A stretch of DNA of 64,000 nucleotides from Mycoplasmopsis glycophila (GCF_900660605.1 NZ_LR215024.1:124001-188000), one strand, 5' to 3'; counted from the stretch's first letter, positions 35,781 through 50,343 are shown. Translations and numbers: made by a program. The notes: a model not told the origin generated them from the letters alone.

Positions 35781-35862
35781 ACTTTTTGTCCACTTTTCGT
35801 GTCCCAGTTTAGTTCTGATCAAATGTTTTTGTTTTTTTATTTCTTTTTTAAAATAGGTGATG

Positions 35863-35868
35863 TATAAT
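35863..35868 (+). promoter_or_regulatory. rRNA promoter P1, -10
   Basis: TGTATAAT about 170 bases upstream of 16S, just outside the IS element. Confidence 0.55.
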
Positions 35869-35963
35869 AGTTATTGCAAATGTTGTTCTTAAGTTCAAAA
35901 TCAAAGTTACAAAATAAATTTTAAAAAAATGAAAAATTTTCTTTGCTACTTTGAAATTCTTTG

Positions 35964-35969
35964 TATAAT
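35964..35969 (+). promoter_or_regulatory. rRNA promoter P2, -10
   Basis: TTTGTATAAT about 65 bases upstream of 16S. The leader then carries GTTCTTTGAAAACT around 35997-36010; the same motif recurs before 23S around 37677-37690. Such repeats act in rRNA processing and antitermination in Firmicutes. Confidence 0.6.
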
Positions 35970-36033
35970 ACTTAAGCAAACATTTTAAAACAAAAGTTCT
36001 TTGAAAACTAGATATATACAATACATGACAGTC

Positions 36034-37545
<1,512 letters not shown>

Positions 37546-37841
37546 ACGGAGTACATTACCTATATTAATAGGATACTTAAGACTATTTTTATTAAAATTA
37601 TTTGTTACAATGACACATGTACTATGTTAATAGTCCATAGATATATCTAGTTTTGAGAGAACTTTCTCTCTAATTGTTCTTTGAAAACTGAATAGTAAAG
37701 ATATTACAACGACATCAAATAAAATAAATAAATTAAATTGGTTAATTTGTTTTGATTGATACCGAGTAATTATTATTAAATATAATAATTTATTGAAATG
37801 TCTTTGAATATACATCAACAATAGGTCATATATTGTTACAA
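37546..37841 (+). other. 16S-23S spacer without tRNA
   Basis: About 296 bases with no tRNA gene. It contains the processing/antitermination-like motif GTTCTTTGAAAACT. The last bases before 23S pair with those after it (CTTTTAAA with TTTAAAAG), forming the RNase III processing stalk. Confidence 0.8.
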
Positions 37842-40733
<2,892 letters not shown>

Positions 40734-40794
40734 AGATGTTTATTCAAGACATTTTAATGAATTATTATTTACTATTCAGTTTTGAAAAAGCAAT

Positions 40795-40813
40795 GCCCAA
40801 ATGGGCTTTTTTT
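40795..40813 (+). terminator. rRNA operon terminator
   Basis: GCCC/GGGC stem with four-base loop and seven T, about 60 bases after 23S. No 5S gene lies between them, as is usual for this group. Confidence 0.8.
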
Positions 40814-40978
40814 ATAAAGACTATAATTATAGTATAGGTAAGTTATTGTTTCCATAATATTAGAAAGGAACTAATTATCAAAAAATAAGGAAAACATAAA
40901 TGAGTCCTAAAACAATACATGGAAAATAACCATGACCCTATAGAATTGGTTTTTTCTCATACAAACGAGACGCATAAA

Positions 40979-41225
40979 ATGTGTAAAAAAATTCCTAATA
41001 AAGTAATTTTTATTTTTTTGATTTCAATTAATTTTTTGTCTTTATCTTATATGAAGCCTTATTAATAAACAATTTATTATTAACTCAATTTACTTAACAA
41101 GTTTATTATCGTTTTCTATTCTTTTTGTTTATTTTCTAAATATAGAAATTTATTCTCTAATAAGAGAAAACAAAAGGATTACATTTAGATCTTTATTTTT
41201 GGAAAGTGATAAATTGACAAAATAA
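40979..41225 (+). pseudogene. frameshifted two-helix membrane protein remnant A
   Basis: The ATG frame gives 28 residues with one hydrophobic helix (VIFIFLISINFLSLSY) and stops at 41065. A different frame then runs through a second hydrophobic helix (SLLSFSILFVYFL) and a lysine-rich tail to 41225. Joining them by one frameshift gives a protein of about 80 residues with two helices. This matches the two-helix pair at 24.4-25.1 kb in topology. The leader 40814-40978 holds only a TATAG-like box and a 9-codon frame. Confidence 0.5.
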
Positions 41226-41526
41226 CAACATCAAGGTAACTATTTCAGAATAGTATCATGACTTATCTGTTTATTATTATTTTTCTTAATAGGTTTAGTT
41301 TTATTTTTTTGTTATAAAGAAATCATATGATAATATGCAGAACAATGTATCTAATCATGTTACTAATAATTTAATTCAAAAATATAATGAAAAAATATTA
41401 TTACATTTCCCATTTTCTATTTGTATTTCTTCAATTCTTAATTCTCTTTTTATATTAATTCTAGAATTTTATCTAAAAAAGAGCATAAAAAAACAAGTGA
41501 AAGGAAGCAATAATGAAACTCTTTAG
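41226..41526 (+). pseudogene. broken two-helix membrane protein remnant B
   Basis: A startless frame with helix IVSWLICLLLFFLIGLVLFF ends at 41333. A second frame starting with ATG at 41335 (63 residues) carries a polar loop and the helix ICISSILNSLFILILEF. Together they make one two-helix protein interrupted by a frameshift. The last 14 bases overlap the next gene, as in the intact pair at 24.7 kb. Confidence 0.5.
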
Positions 41527-41770
41527 AAAATTATTTTTTATAGATTTATCTATTCTATTATTCACTTTTCTTTGCTGTTTTTCTGGAATTTATTTTGTTT
41601 TCATACAAAAAGCAGTCAATTTAATCAACATTTTTCTTTTATTAATTTGTCTTATTTCGTTTTCTAACATAGCTATTTTGTTTGTTATAAAATTATTTTA
41701 TTTGAAAAATAAAAAGCAATTAAAACGATTTTTAACTTCTTTTTTTGGGAAAAAGAAAAATTCTTTTTAG
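41513..41770 (+). CDS. small two-helix membrane protein C
   Basis: This 85-residue frame is intact, with ribosome site GAAAGGAAG before its ATG, which overlaps the preceding remnant. Two helices (about residues 11-32 and 38-62) are followed by a strongly basic tail (KNKKQLKRF...GKKKNSF). Order, overlap and topology echo protein B at 24736. With broken neighbours on both sides, it may be a survivor of a decaying module rather than a working gene. Family unknown. Confidence 0.5.
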   Translation: MKLFRKLFFIDLSILLFTFLCCFSGIYFVFIQKAVNLINIFLLLICLISFSNIAILFVIKLFYLKNKKQLKRFLTSFFGKKKNSF

Positions 41771-41777
41771 AGTCTAA

Positions 41778-41966
41778 TTCTCTTTTTACAAAGAAAATGT
41801 AAAATATTACATATTATTTTCTTTTTTTTCAATATTTTTATCAATACTATTTGCTCTTTTAGGTTTCTTACTAGATTTAAGTGACACATTTTTTAGTACT
41901 TTTCTTTTAGTTCTAGAAATTATTTTTTGATCAATAAGCAGTTTAGTAAACATAATTAAAAAATAG
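41778..41966 (+). pseudogene. two-helix membrane protein remnant D without start
   Basis: An open frame of 62 codons begins directly after a stop and has no start codon or ribosome site. It encodes two hydrophobic stretches (ILFALLGFLLDL and FLLVLEIIFW) and ends NIIKK. It is probably the 3' part of another member of the same set. Confidence 0.4.
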
Positions 41967-42059
41967 AATTTATACTTTACAAAAATTCCACAAGGAATGT
42001 CGTTTTTGTATCCTAAAAAAACATATTAAAAAATTGAAAAAATTCTTGAATATTTCTTT

Positions 42060-42083
42060 TTCGTGTTATAATATTAACACGAA
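42060..42083 (+). promoter_or_regulatory. perfect dyad around the upstream tRNA promoter
   Basis: TTCGTGTTA and TAACACGAA are perfect 9-base inverted arms with TAATAT between them. The -10 box TATAAT (42067-42072) lies inside. Downstream, AGTAATC/GATTACT forms a hairpin, and CACGAA can also pair with TTCGTG around 42113-42118. It looks like an operator or a structured leader start. Confidence 0.55.
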
Positions 42084-42135
42084 GCAAGTAATCTTAGATT
42101 ACTAAGATTTATGTTCGTGAATTTTTAAAATAGTG

Positions 42136-42141
42136 TATAAT
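42136..42141 (+). promoter_or_regulatory. -10 box directly before the tRNA cluster
   Basis: GTGTATAAT lies 26 bases upstream of the first tRNA, a second promoter besides that at 42067. Confidence 0.6.
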
Positions 42142-42166
42142 AGTATAGCCTAGAAAATAGGCTTGT

Positions 42167-42243
42167 GGAGAAGTAGCTCAGCTTGGTAGAGCACTACATT
42201 TGGGCTGTAGTGGTCGCAGGTTCAAATCCTGTCTTCTTCACCA
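42167..42243 (+). tRNA. tRNA-Pro (TGG)
   Basis: Cloverleaf with acceptor GGAGAAG/CTTCTTC, anticodon arm CTACA-TTTGGGC-TGTAG, and encoded CCA. It probably reads all four proline codons. Confidence 0.95.
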
Positions 42244-42249
42244 TTTAAT

Positions 42250-42326
42250 GGGGGGTTAGCTCATTTGGCTAGAGCGCCTGCCTTGCACGCAGGAGGTGGT
42301 GGGTTCGAATCCCATACTCTCCACCA
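42250..42326 (+). tRNA. tRNA-Ala (TGC)
   Basis: Acceptor GGGGGGT/ACTCTCC with two G-T pairs; anticodon loop CTTGCAC; CCA encoded. Confidence 0.95.
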
Positions 42327-42330
42327 TTAT

Positions 42331-42407
42331 GGCACTGTAGCTCAGTTGGTTAGAGCATCCGGTTCATACCCGGAAGGTCAAGAGTTCGACTCTCTTCGGT
42401 GCTACCA
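42331..42407 (+). tRNA. tRNA-Met (CAT), elongator
   Basis: Anticodon arm CCGG-TTCATAC-CCGG, CCA encoded. It lacks the initiator features, and another CAT tRNA here fits Ile2 better, so this is the likely elongator Met. Confidence 0.85.
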
Positions 42408-42450
42408 ACATAACAATATTTTAAGAATTATATCTATTATTTTGAAGTGA

Positions 42451-42526
42451 GGACCTATAGCTCAACGGTTAGAGCAACCGGCTCATAACCGGTCGGTTAC
42501 AGGTTCGAATCCTGTTGGGTCCACCA
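42451..42526 (+). tRNA. tRNA-Ile2 (CAT, lysidine type) or Met
   Basis: Acceptor GGACCTA/TGGGTCC and anticodon arm ACCGG-CTCATAA-CCGGT resemble Firmicutes tRNA-Ile2, whose C34 is changed to lysidine by TilS so that it reads AUA. The assignment rests on remembered family sequences. Confidence 0.7.
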
Positions 42527-42527
42527 T

Positions 42528-42618
42528 GGGTGATTACCCAAGAGGCTGAAGGGACTAGTCTTGAAAACTAGCAGGGGCTTCACGGCCCGCGGGGGTTCAA
42601 ATCCCTCATCACCCGCCA
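42528..42618 (+). tRNA. tRNA-Ser (TGA)
   Basis: Class II tRNA with long variable arm, acceptor GGGTGAT/ATCACCC, discriminator G, anticodon loop CTTGAAA. Confidence 0.95.
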
Positions 42619-42658
42619 TTACAAAATTTAACAGGAACTTGAACATAATAGATCACAT

Positions 42659-42734
<76 letters not shown>

Positions 42735-42737
42735 AAC

Positions 42738-42814
42738 GGTTCAGTGGTAAAGTGGTTTAATACGCCTCCCTGTCACGGAGGAGATCGCGGGTTCGATCCC
42801 CGTCTGGACCGCCA
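42738..42814 (+). tRNA. tRNA-Asp (GTC)
   Basis: Acceptor GGTTCAG/CTGGACC, discriminator G, anticodon loop CTGTCAC, CCA encoded. Confidence 0.95.
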
Positions 42815-42819
42815 TTTAT

Positions 42820-42895
42820 GGCCCTGTAGCTCAGTTGGTAGAGCAACAGATTGAAGCTCTGTGTGTCGCTGGTTCGATTCCTGCCGGGGCCACCA
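42820..42895 (+). tRNA. tRNA-Phe (GAA)
   Basis: Acceptor GGCCCTG/CGGGGCC, anticodon arm CAGA-TTGAAGC-TCTG, CCA encoded. Last gene of the cluster. Confidence 0.95.
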
Positions 42896-42900
42896 TAAAA

Positions 42901-42952
42901 AAATACTCTATTTTGTTAGCTTTTCCTTGTTAATAAAATAGAGTATTTTTTT
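42901..42952 (+). terminator. tRNA operon terminator
   Basis: Perfect stem ATACTCTATTTT/AAAATAGAGTAT followed by seven T. Confidence 0.85.
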
Positions 42953-42954
42953 GC

Positions 42955-42960
42955 TATAAT
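42955..42960 (+). promoter_or_regulatory. -10 box of a leaderless transcript
   Basis: TATAAT ends 6 bases before the ATG at 42967, so transcription should begin at or beside the start codon. It overlaps the end of the tRNA terminator. No Shine-Dalgarno is present. Confidence 0.65.
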
Positions 42961-42966
42961 ATAAAA

Positions 42967-43473
42967 ATGTTTAAAAAGAAATTATTATTTTTTCTTTCTT
43001 TTTTGTCCTTACCTACGATTTTTTGATCAAGTGCTTGTAATTATCAAAGCAATCAAAATTTAACGAATGAGGAGTTTTTAAAACTATTAAGAGAACGATT
43101 TTCAGCTTCATCTTTTAAACCTCGAATTAAGTTAGATAGCAATGAAAATTTAGCCACATATACTATTGAAAATTTATATGACCAAGGCAAAATAGATTGA
43201 GAAGAATTTGAACAAACTGTTGAATTTAACAATTCAAAAGTAACTGTTATTGGAAAATTATCACAAATTGAATATTCACCTGGTGGTTCAACTACTGCTA
43301 AATTTACTTATATTTGAAAGCTCAAAAATAGTCAGATTGCAAGAGCAAGTAAATATACCATTTTAAATGGTTTAAAACCTGTCGAATATCGAAGTGAACC
43401 ATATTGCCACTTTGGACATTGTCATCCACGTGCTGAAGGAGCACAAGTAATTATTATTAATACACCAAATTAA
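42967..43473 (+). CDS. small lipoprotein, 168 residues
   Basis: The signal peptide ([20 protein letters not shown]) ends in the lipobox SSAC, so the protein is lipid-anchored at the surface. The mature part is mostly polar; it contains an [17 protein letters not shown] stretch of beta character and a C-terminal [15 protein letters not shown] segment with two Cys and three His that could bind metal. No family recognised. It is 16 bases upstream of ileS with no terminator between, so ileS is probably transcribed from the same leaderless promoter. Confidence 0.8.
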
Positions 43474-43489
43474 TTTAATGGAGAAATTT

Positions 43490-46153
43490 ATGGACTATAA
43501 AAAAACTCTAAATATGCCTGTTACAGGCTTTGAAATGAGAGCCAATTTAACTCAAAAAGAACCTTTATATCGTAAAGAATGATTAGACAACCAAATCTAC
43601 AAAAAAGTTTTAGAACAAAACAAAAATAATCCTCATTTTATCTTACATGATGGGCCACCATACGCAAATGGAAGTATACATGTTGGACATGCTATGAACA
43701 AGATTTTAAAAGATATTATTGTTCGTTATAAATCATTACAAGGATTCTATTCACCTTTTGTACCTGGGTGAGATACACACGGATTACCAATCGAGCACAA
43801 AATGCTTTTAGAATCAAAACTCAATAAAGATGAACTCACTCCTTTGATTTTACGTAAAAAAGCTGCTAAATATGCTTTAAAACAAGTAGAAAATCAGAAA
43901 AAAGAGTTTGCAACTTTACAACTTCTTAGTGATTTAGAAAAAATTTATATTACTTTAGACAAAAACTATGTAGCTAAACAATTAGAAGTTTTCAAAAAAA
44001 TGGTTCTTGATGGTCTTGTTTATAAAGGTCTTAAACCTGTTTATTGATCGCCAAGTAGTCAAAGTGCGCTAGCTGAAGCGGAAGTCGAATATCAAGATGT
44101 TGTCAGCCCTTCAATTTATGTTGCTTTCAATGTTATTGATTCTGATTTTGCAAGTATCCTAAAAGATGATAAATTAATTATTTGAACTACTACACCATGA
44201 ACTTTAATCGCTAATGCAGGGGTAGCTTTAGGAGAAAATTTAGTTTATTTAGTTGTGAAACACAACAATCAAAGATACATTGTTGCTGAAGCTTTAGTTG
44301 ATAATGTAGCTGCTAAATTGAAATGAGAAAACTTTCAAATAGTTGACAAATTTACTGGAAAAGATATTTCAAAAATTACTTATACAACTCCAATTTTAAA
44401 ACAAGAAGCTCCTGTTGTGATTGGGCACCACGTTACAGCAGATAGTGGAACAGGTTTAGTTCATATTGCTCCATTATTTGGTGAAGACGATTTCCAAATC
44501 GGGCTTAAACATAAACTTAATATGATTATGCATGTTAGCGACACAGGAATTATTGAAAATTCAAATACAAAATTTGATGGTATTTTCTATGATGATGCTA
44601 ATAAATTAATTTCAGAGTTTTTAGGTAACGAATTATTATACTTTGAAAGATTTAAGCACTCATACCCTCATGACTGAAGAACACATAAACCAATTATTTT
44701 TAGAGGTACACCACAATGATTTGTTTCAATTGATAAAATTCGTAAACAAATTCTTGATCAAATTGAAACTAGTGTTTCTACTTATCCAGAGTGAGCAAAA
44801 AGCCGTTTATTCCAAATGATTGAAAATAGACACGATTGAACAATTTCTAGACAAAGAACATGAGGTGTTCCAATCATTATTTTCTACAACGAGCAAAAAG
44901 AACCTGTAATTGCAGCTGATATTTTTGACCACGTAATTTCTTTAGTTAAAGAACACGGTGCAGATATTTGATGAGAAAAAGAAACAGATGAATTGTTACC
45001 AGAGAAGTACCGTAATTTAGGATACACAAGAGAAATGGACATTATGGATGTTTGATTTGACTCTGGTGTTTCATCAATTGCTGTTGATATAGCTAATGAT
45101 GTTGAGTCTCCATATGATTTATATTTAGAAGGTGTTGATCAATATCGTGGATGATTTAACTCATCAATTATTAATTCGGTTGCTTACAAAGGTGTAACAC
45201 CATATAAAAACCTTATTTCACATGGATTTACTCTTGATGGAAAAGGTGAAAAAATGTCAAAATCAAAAGGAAACACAATTCTTCCACAAGAAGTAATTTC
45301 TAAAAGAGGAGCAGACATTTTACGTTTATGAGTAGCTAATAGCGAATATACTAATGACGTAAGTATTTCGGATGAAATTCTTGACCAAAACACTGAACTT
45401 TACCGTAAACTTAGAAATACATTAAGATTCATTTTAGGTAACTTAGATGGTTATAATCAAGCTGATTCTGTTCAAAGAAATGGAATTCACAAATATATTC
45501 AAAACGTTTTATATCAACTTATTAATAATGTAATTAAAGCATATGATGAATATAAATTTATTAATGTAGTTAAGTTAATTAATAACTTTGTTGTTGAATT
45601 ATCAAGTTTTTACTTATCAGTAACAAAAGACATTTTATATATTCGTCCAAAAAATGATCCAGAAAGATTAATGGTTTTAGCAAACTTTTATGAAATTGCA
45701 GAATTTTTAATTGTTGCTTTAGCTCCTATTATTCCTACTACAGCTGAAGAAGCTTACAAATTCTTTAATAAAGACAATAAAAAAGAATCTGTTATGCTTG
45801 ATAAATTTGCATCTCAAAAAGAAGTTGATCTAGATTTTATCGACAAGTTTAATTCATTTTTTGCAGCTCGTGACCAAGTGAACATTTTGATCGAAAATGA
45901 AATTAAAAAAGGAACAATTAAACGTTCTAATGAAGCAAGTATTATCTTACCTAGAATTTTAGACTTACCTGAAAACTTGGATTTAAGAACTTTATTAATG
46001 GTAGGTCAAATTGAGCTTGGTGATGATTATGGTATTTCGAAATTTGAATCAATTAAATGTGAACGTTGCTGAAATCATTTTAAAGAAGAACAAATCAAAG
46101 ATAATCTTTGCTCAACTTGTTACCAAGTTATTGCGGAGTTAGATAATGAATAA
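43490..46153 (+). CDS. ileS: isoleucyl-tRNA synthetase
   Basis: The 887-residue class I synthetase charges tRNA-Ile. It has the HIGH-type motif HVGH (residues 64-67), the CP1 editing domain with WTTTPWTL-type sequence, KMSKS at 588-592, and a C-terminal zinc cluster (two CxxC pairs, about residues 857-878). It has about 20 UGA-encoded tryptophans, which explains the broken appearance under the standard code. Ribosome site GGAGAA. No T-box leader is seen, unlike in Bacillus; expression appears to depend on the upstream lipoprotein promoter. Its end overlaps the start of lspA by 8 bases. Confidence 0.98.
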
Positions 46154-46835
46154 TTCATTTTGAAGCACAAAGAAAACAGTTTTATTTAAGTGACTGAAAA
46201 GTTTAAAAGCAAATTACAAAAGAATTTTATTTTTCTATTTAATTTTACTTTCGGTTTTTGCAATTTTATTACTGATTGATCAACTTACCAAAACTTACTT
46301 ATTCAATCATGAAATTATCTCTCCAAATCAATCGAATGAACCACAAGCAGAAAGTATTTACCCAATAGCTAAAAAATACGGTGGCGAAGACCATGGAAGT
46401 GGACTTTTAGGAATTCGTAGTGTATGACACCATGGAGTGACAATTTTCGAAAATTCAAACCTTGCTTTTATTCAATTTTTAAGCATTGCTTTACTTGTTT
46501 TAATTTTACTTTTCCCGCTTTTCACATACGAGCATCAAAATTGATATGCAATAGCAATTGCGCTTGGAATGTTAGCAGCAGGTGATTTTGGAAACGCTCT
46601 CGATCGTTTTATGTTTAATAACTTTGTGAAAGATCTGTTCTATGTACCTTTTTACGAAAACTGATTAGGTAAAACTGTTGGAACATTTAACTTTGCTGAT
46701 TTTAGTATTTTTGTGGGTATTTTATCGATCTTAATAGCAACTATTGTTTCTTTAATTGTGAATGCTTATAAAAAATACAAAGCAAATAAGAAAAAAGACC
46801 AAAATGATCAAGAAATGAATAATGAAGTGGCCTAG
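46146..46835 (+). CDS. lspA: lipoprotein signal peptidase (signal peptidase II)
   Basis: The 229-residue membrane protein has four hydrophobic helices and the two catalytic aspartates of LspA: D153 in GDFGNALDRF and D185 in FNFADFSI. It removes the signal peptide of prolipoproteins, of which this window has at least three. It is longer than the usual 150-200 residues because of an N-terminal extension and a 60-residue loop after helix 1. The start overlaps ileS, suggesting coupling. The stop codon lies in the stem of its own terminator, and that segment was duplicated by the downstream IS insertion. Confidence 0.95.
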
Positions 46836-46871
46836 GCCGCTTTTTTTATGAAATTCAAACAAAAATAGAAT
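46823..46871 (+). repeat. 49-bp target-site duplication, left copy
   Basis: Identical to 48739-48787. It begins TGAAGTGGCCTAGGCCGC and ends AAAAATAGAAT. It contains the lspA stop codon and its GGCC-rich terminator stem with seven T. Confidence 0.9.
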
Positions 46872-46902
46872 CCTGCGTTTCCAAGTTGTAATGAAGAAAA
46901 AA

Positions 46903-46938
46903 ACGAATACACCTACAAATAAGGCGTATTCGTTTTTT
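46903..46938 (-). terminator. transposase terminator
   Basis: ACGAATAC/GTATTCGT stem with T runs on both strands, 12 bases beyond the transposase stop. Confidence 0.8.
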
Positions 46939-46949
46939 GTACTTTTAAA

Positions 46950-48605
46950 TTACAATGATAGACCATCCACTACATATTGAAAATCACTATATATTTTGTT
47001 TAATTCCTTATGTTCTGGGTCTAAATTATTCTTGATTTCACTTACAACTTTACCATTCACAGTCTTTGTTGTGATTGTTATAAGTTTCAATGCATCTATA
47101 AACATATTCATTGTGAGTTTTTGGATCTCTCCATTATCTTTATAAAATTTCTTTAATTTATAAATGCAATATTTCAAAACAATTAGAGACAAAAAGCATA
47201 AAAACACATGAGATTGAATATGTTCATCTTTATAGACGTACATCGGTCTAACTTCGATTGCTGATTTTAAAGTTCTAAAACCTTCTTCCACTTTTCATTG
47301 TCCCTTATATATTTCATTCGCTTCTTTTGAATCTATATTTGTTATGTTGGTTTCAATCATATAAAAACCATCTTCATTAGCGACTTTTTTAATTTTTTCG
47401 ATATTTAATCTTCCAACTGTTTTACCATCTACATCCATATACTTTTTCTTATATTCAGGAACCAAAGCACTTAATGGAAATTCACCGTTAATAGATTTTT
47501 TCTCCAATTTATTAATAAGATTTTGTCTTTTTATTTTGTCTAAAGTTTGTTTTGAAGGGCTAAAATAGACAAATTGTTTTCTAAAGGTATCGCTATATCT
47601 TTTTTTATTTTTATTTTTAGCTCAAACAGATTGGACGAGTCTAGATTTAGTAAAATAATCATTTTCCTGAACAAACCCTTGATCATTTACTATAAATGCT
47701 TTATCTTCTTTTCCAAGAATATCAATACGTTTCTGAACTATATATTTATATCCTTTTTGTTCTAAATATCTTAAATTTGCATTTTGACTAATACCTTTAT
47801 CAGCAACTATTACTGTGTCTTTTGTTTTGTAAATTCTTTGCATTTCAATTAAAAATTTCACAAGAGTTTTAGAATCTCCAGTATTTCCTTCGAAGACTTT
47901 ATAGTGAAAAGGAATACCATTATTATCAACTGCCATAGCCACAACAATTTGATCTTCATCATGCTTTCCGTCTTTAGAAAAACCTCTTTGTCTCAAACCA
48001 TCTCTTGAAAAACTTTGAAAATAAACAGTTGTATTATCAAAATGCATTAATTTTGTGTTTCTAGTTGTCAATTCTTGCATTTTGTTATAAATATTGACTA
48101 AAATTGTATTTTTATATTCTAAAAAAGTATCAAAATAGTTATAAATTGAAGATTTTTTTACATCTATCTCATGTAAAAAATCATTTTTGTTTTTGTATTG
48201 ACAAATATAACTTCTTGGTTGAATTATTCTTGTTGCAACAATAAATTCCAATACTTCTTCTAAAGATTTGTGTTTAGTTTTAGGTAATCCTTTAAATAAA
48301 TCTAGTTCTTTAATTACTTTATAAATAAGTTCAATACCAACGTTTTTCACATTTGTTTCGACAGATGTTGGGTTAAGCAATTGGAAAAATTTGGTTTTAA
48401 CTTCAATTTTATCTTCTCCAACAGGAACCAATCTAGCAATTGGTTTTAAATCATCGATGTTTTGTAGAGAATATTTTTCTTTAATTTCTTCTCAATAACC
48501 TAATCCAACTAAATTCCCAATCCCTTTACCGTATCCTTTTGATATTCCTAATGCAATGTAAATCCCTTTTGGGTTTTTTCTTTTATACAAAATGTAGTTG
48601 CTCAT
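46950..48605 (-). CDS. IS1634-family DDE transposase
   Basis: One 551-residue frame with UGA as Trp. The N-terminus (KRKNPKGIYIALGISKGYG) and the catalytic core fit the IS1634/IS4-type group. Likely acidic residues are D in LMHFDNTTVYF, D in VIVADKGIS, and E in the QWKVEEGFRTLKSAIEVRP signature with the YREK-like basic residues around it. The frame is intact, so the element may be mobile. No Shine-Dalgarno is seen at the ATG; a minus-strand TATAAT-like region lies just upstream. Confidence 0.9.
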
Positions 48606-48738
48606 ATTTATATTATACATTATTATCATTGTAATCATTGTAAAAAGTTAAAATAATTGAAAATGGTACTTATATACAATGTATATAAGTAATAAGGTAA
48701 AAGGTATAAAAAAGAGCTTCCAACTTGGAAACTCAGGT

Positions 48739-48787
48739 GAAGTGGCCTAGGCCGCTTTTTTTATGAAATTCAAACAAAAATAGAATA
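48739..48787 (+). repeat. 49-bp target-site duplication, right copy
   Basis: Exact copy of 46823-46871, now an orphan lspA terminator between the IS and the YitT gene. Confidence 0.9.
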
Positions 48788-48827
48788 AAGATTTCTTAAA
48801 AGTATTTTTTACTCATTTAAAAATAAT

Positions 48828-48833
48828 ATAAAA
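48828..48833 (+). promoter_or_regulatory. -10 box for the YitT gene, probably leaderless
   Basis: TATAAA ends 8 bases before the ATG at 48842; there is no Shine-Dalgarno. Confidence 0.5.
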
Positions 48834-48841
48834 TTATTTTT

Positions 48842-50275
48842 ATGAAAAATATTTCGAATGAAAATAAAAAAAATGAACACGAAAAATGCAATAAGACATG
48901 TTTTGCATCAAAAACTGTTCTCGATAAATACAAATTTTGACAGTATGCCAAATACAAAAAAATTTTTCCAACTGATAAAATTGAAATAGCCCAAAATTAT
49001 GCTTCAAATAAAACAGTTCCTGAAATTTCTCAAAAAGATATTGAAGTCAACACAGAATGACTTAAATATAAGATGGGGAAATATTTAGCTAACAACATGA
49101 AAAAACCACTAACATTTAAAATGTTTTTAACCAAGTATTGAAAAAACATTCTAATTGTTTTTTTATCTGCTGTAATTTTTAACTTTGGAGTTCAAGCTTT
49201 TTTAAGTAAAGCAGACACAATCCCATCTGGAATTACAGGGGTACCAACACTTTTGCAACAAATTTTTCCAAAACTTAAACCTTATTTTGCGCTTATTTAT
49301 CTTGCATGTAATATTCCACTCTTTCTTTGTTTTGGATGAAAATTAAAAAAATCTTTTTTCTTAATCACACTTCTTTTTATGATTTTCCAAATTTTAATTA
49401 ACCTTCTGTTAGTTAATATTGATTTTGTTAGAGAATTTATCACTAACAAAATCGAATTTGTTCCAATGAACATTGCTGTTGTAAGACAATATTTATATGG
49501 TGACGAAGCAATTAACCACCTTACAACTTCAGGGATGGAAAGTCTTTTAAATGAATGAAAAGATCTTAATAATTGAAATGATCAAAGCTTTGAATGAATC
49601 AAAAATGAATTATTAAATAATTATGTTGATGCAAATGGAAATGTAATCTATCATTTAACACATTTAGAAAAATTATCTTATTGATATGATACTGGTAAAA
49701 CCTGACCAATTTTAATTTATGGTGCTTTAGGTGCTATTTTCATCGGAATTGGTGTAGCTCTTTCTTGAAAAGCTGGTGGTTCAACTGGTGGAACAGATAT
49801 TATTGCTTACTACTTTTCTTATAAAACCAAGAAAAGCATTGGGAATATACTTAGTGTTGTAGCTATTTTTACAGCAATTATTTTCCTTGTGATCTATGCT
49901 ATTGTAAAACCTAATCCAAGATCAATAATTATAGGAACAAGAGAGTTATCAACATTTAGTTACATCGTAATTTCAAATTTAGTTGTTAATAAACTTTATC
50001 CAAAATACAAAAAAATTAACTTAACAATAATTTCATCTGAACCTGAAAAAATTATTGCTTACTTCAAACTTATCAACTACTGACATAGTTATAGAATTAT
50101 TCGTTATAAATCAGGTTACACAGGCAAATATGGCTTTGGTATTGAAACTTCTATTTTATTAATGGAAGCAAAAAACCTTGTTGATGATCTTAAATTAATT
50201 GACCCTAATATTTGAATTTCACAAACCAAAATTGATAAAATTTACGGAAAATTCAATATTGACTATGTTGAATAA
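48842..50275 (+). CDS. YitT family (DUF161/DUF2179) membrane protein
   Basis: The 477-residue protein has a hydrophilic N-terminus of about 95 residues, then five or six membrane helices and a soluble C-terminal DUF2179-like domain (about the last 90 residues, including TSILLMEAKNLVDDLKLID). The YitT signature is the ALSWKAGGSTGGTDIIAYYFS segment after helix 4. A polar insert of about 100 residues sits between helices 3 and 4 and probably faces outside. YitT proteins are widespread in Firmicutes; their transport role is not settled. The terminator GAGTTC...GAGCTC follows. Confidence 0.85.
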
Positions 50276-50282
50276 TCAAAAA

Positions 50283-50320
50283 AAGAGTTCTTTTTTAGTT
50301 CACAGGAGCTCTTTTTTTTA
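50283..50320 (+). terminator. terminator of the YitT gene
   Basis: AAAGAGTTC pairs with GAGCTCTTT (one G-T pair) and is followed by eight T. Confidence 0.7.
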
Positions 50321-50343
50321 TTTATTTAATGGAGGAAGAAAAA

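Larger units (their letters stand above)
34488..35811 (+). mobile_element. intact IS3-family (IS1138/IS150-like) insertion sequence
   Basis: About 1,324 bp bounded by imperfect inverted repeats that begin TAAACT and continue GGACACGAAA, two variable bases, TGGACA. The left copy starts at 34488; the right copy ends at 35811. A GTT is found on both flanks (34485-34487 and 35812-35814), a 3-bp target duplication typical of IS3. It lies between rpmB and the rRNA operon, upstream of the rRNA promoters. Confidence 0.85.
46872..48738 (-). mobile_element. IS1634-family insertion sequence
   Basis: The 1,867-bp element is bounded by about 20-bp inverted repeats: CCTGCGTTTCCAAGTTGTAA on the left and CCTGAGTTTCCAAGTTGGAA read inward from the right. 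It is flanked by a 49-bp direct repeat. IS1634 of Mycoplasma mycoides is known for unusually long and variable target duplications and is about 1.87 kb, which fits. Confidence 0.9.

Noticed and set aside
40734-40978. 5S rRNA after 23S
   Set aside because: A terminator follows 23S within about 60 bases, and no 5S-like sequence was found up to 40978.
42265-42450. 61-codon frame across three tRNA genes
   Set aside because: Explained by the tRNA sequences.
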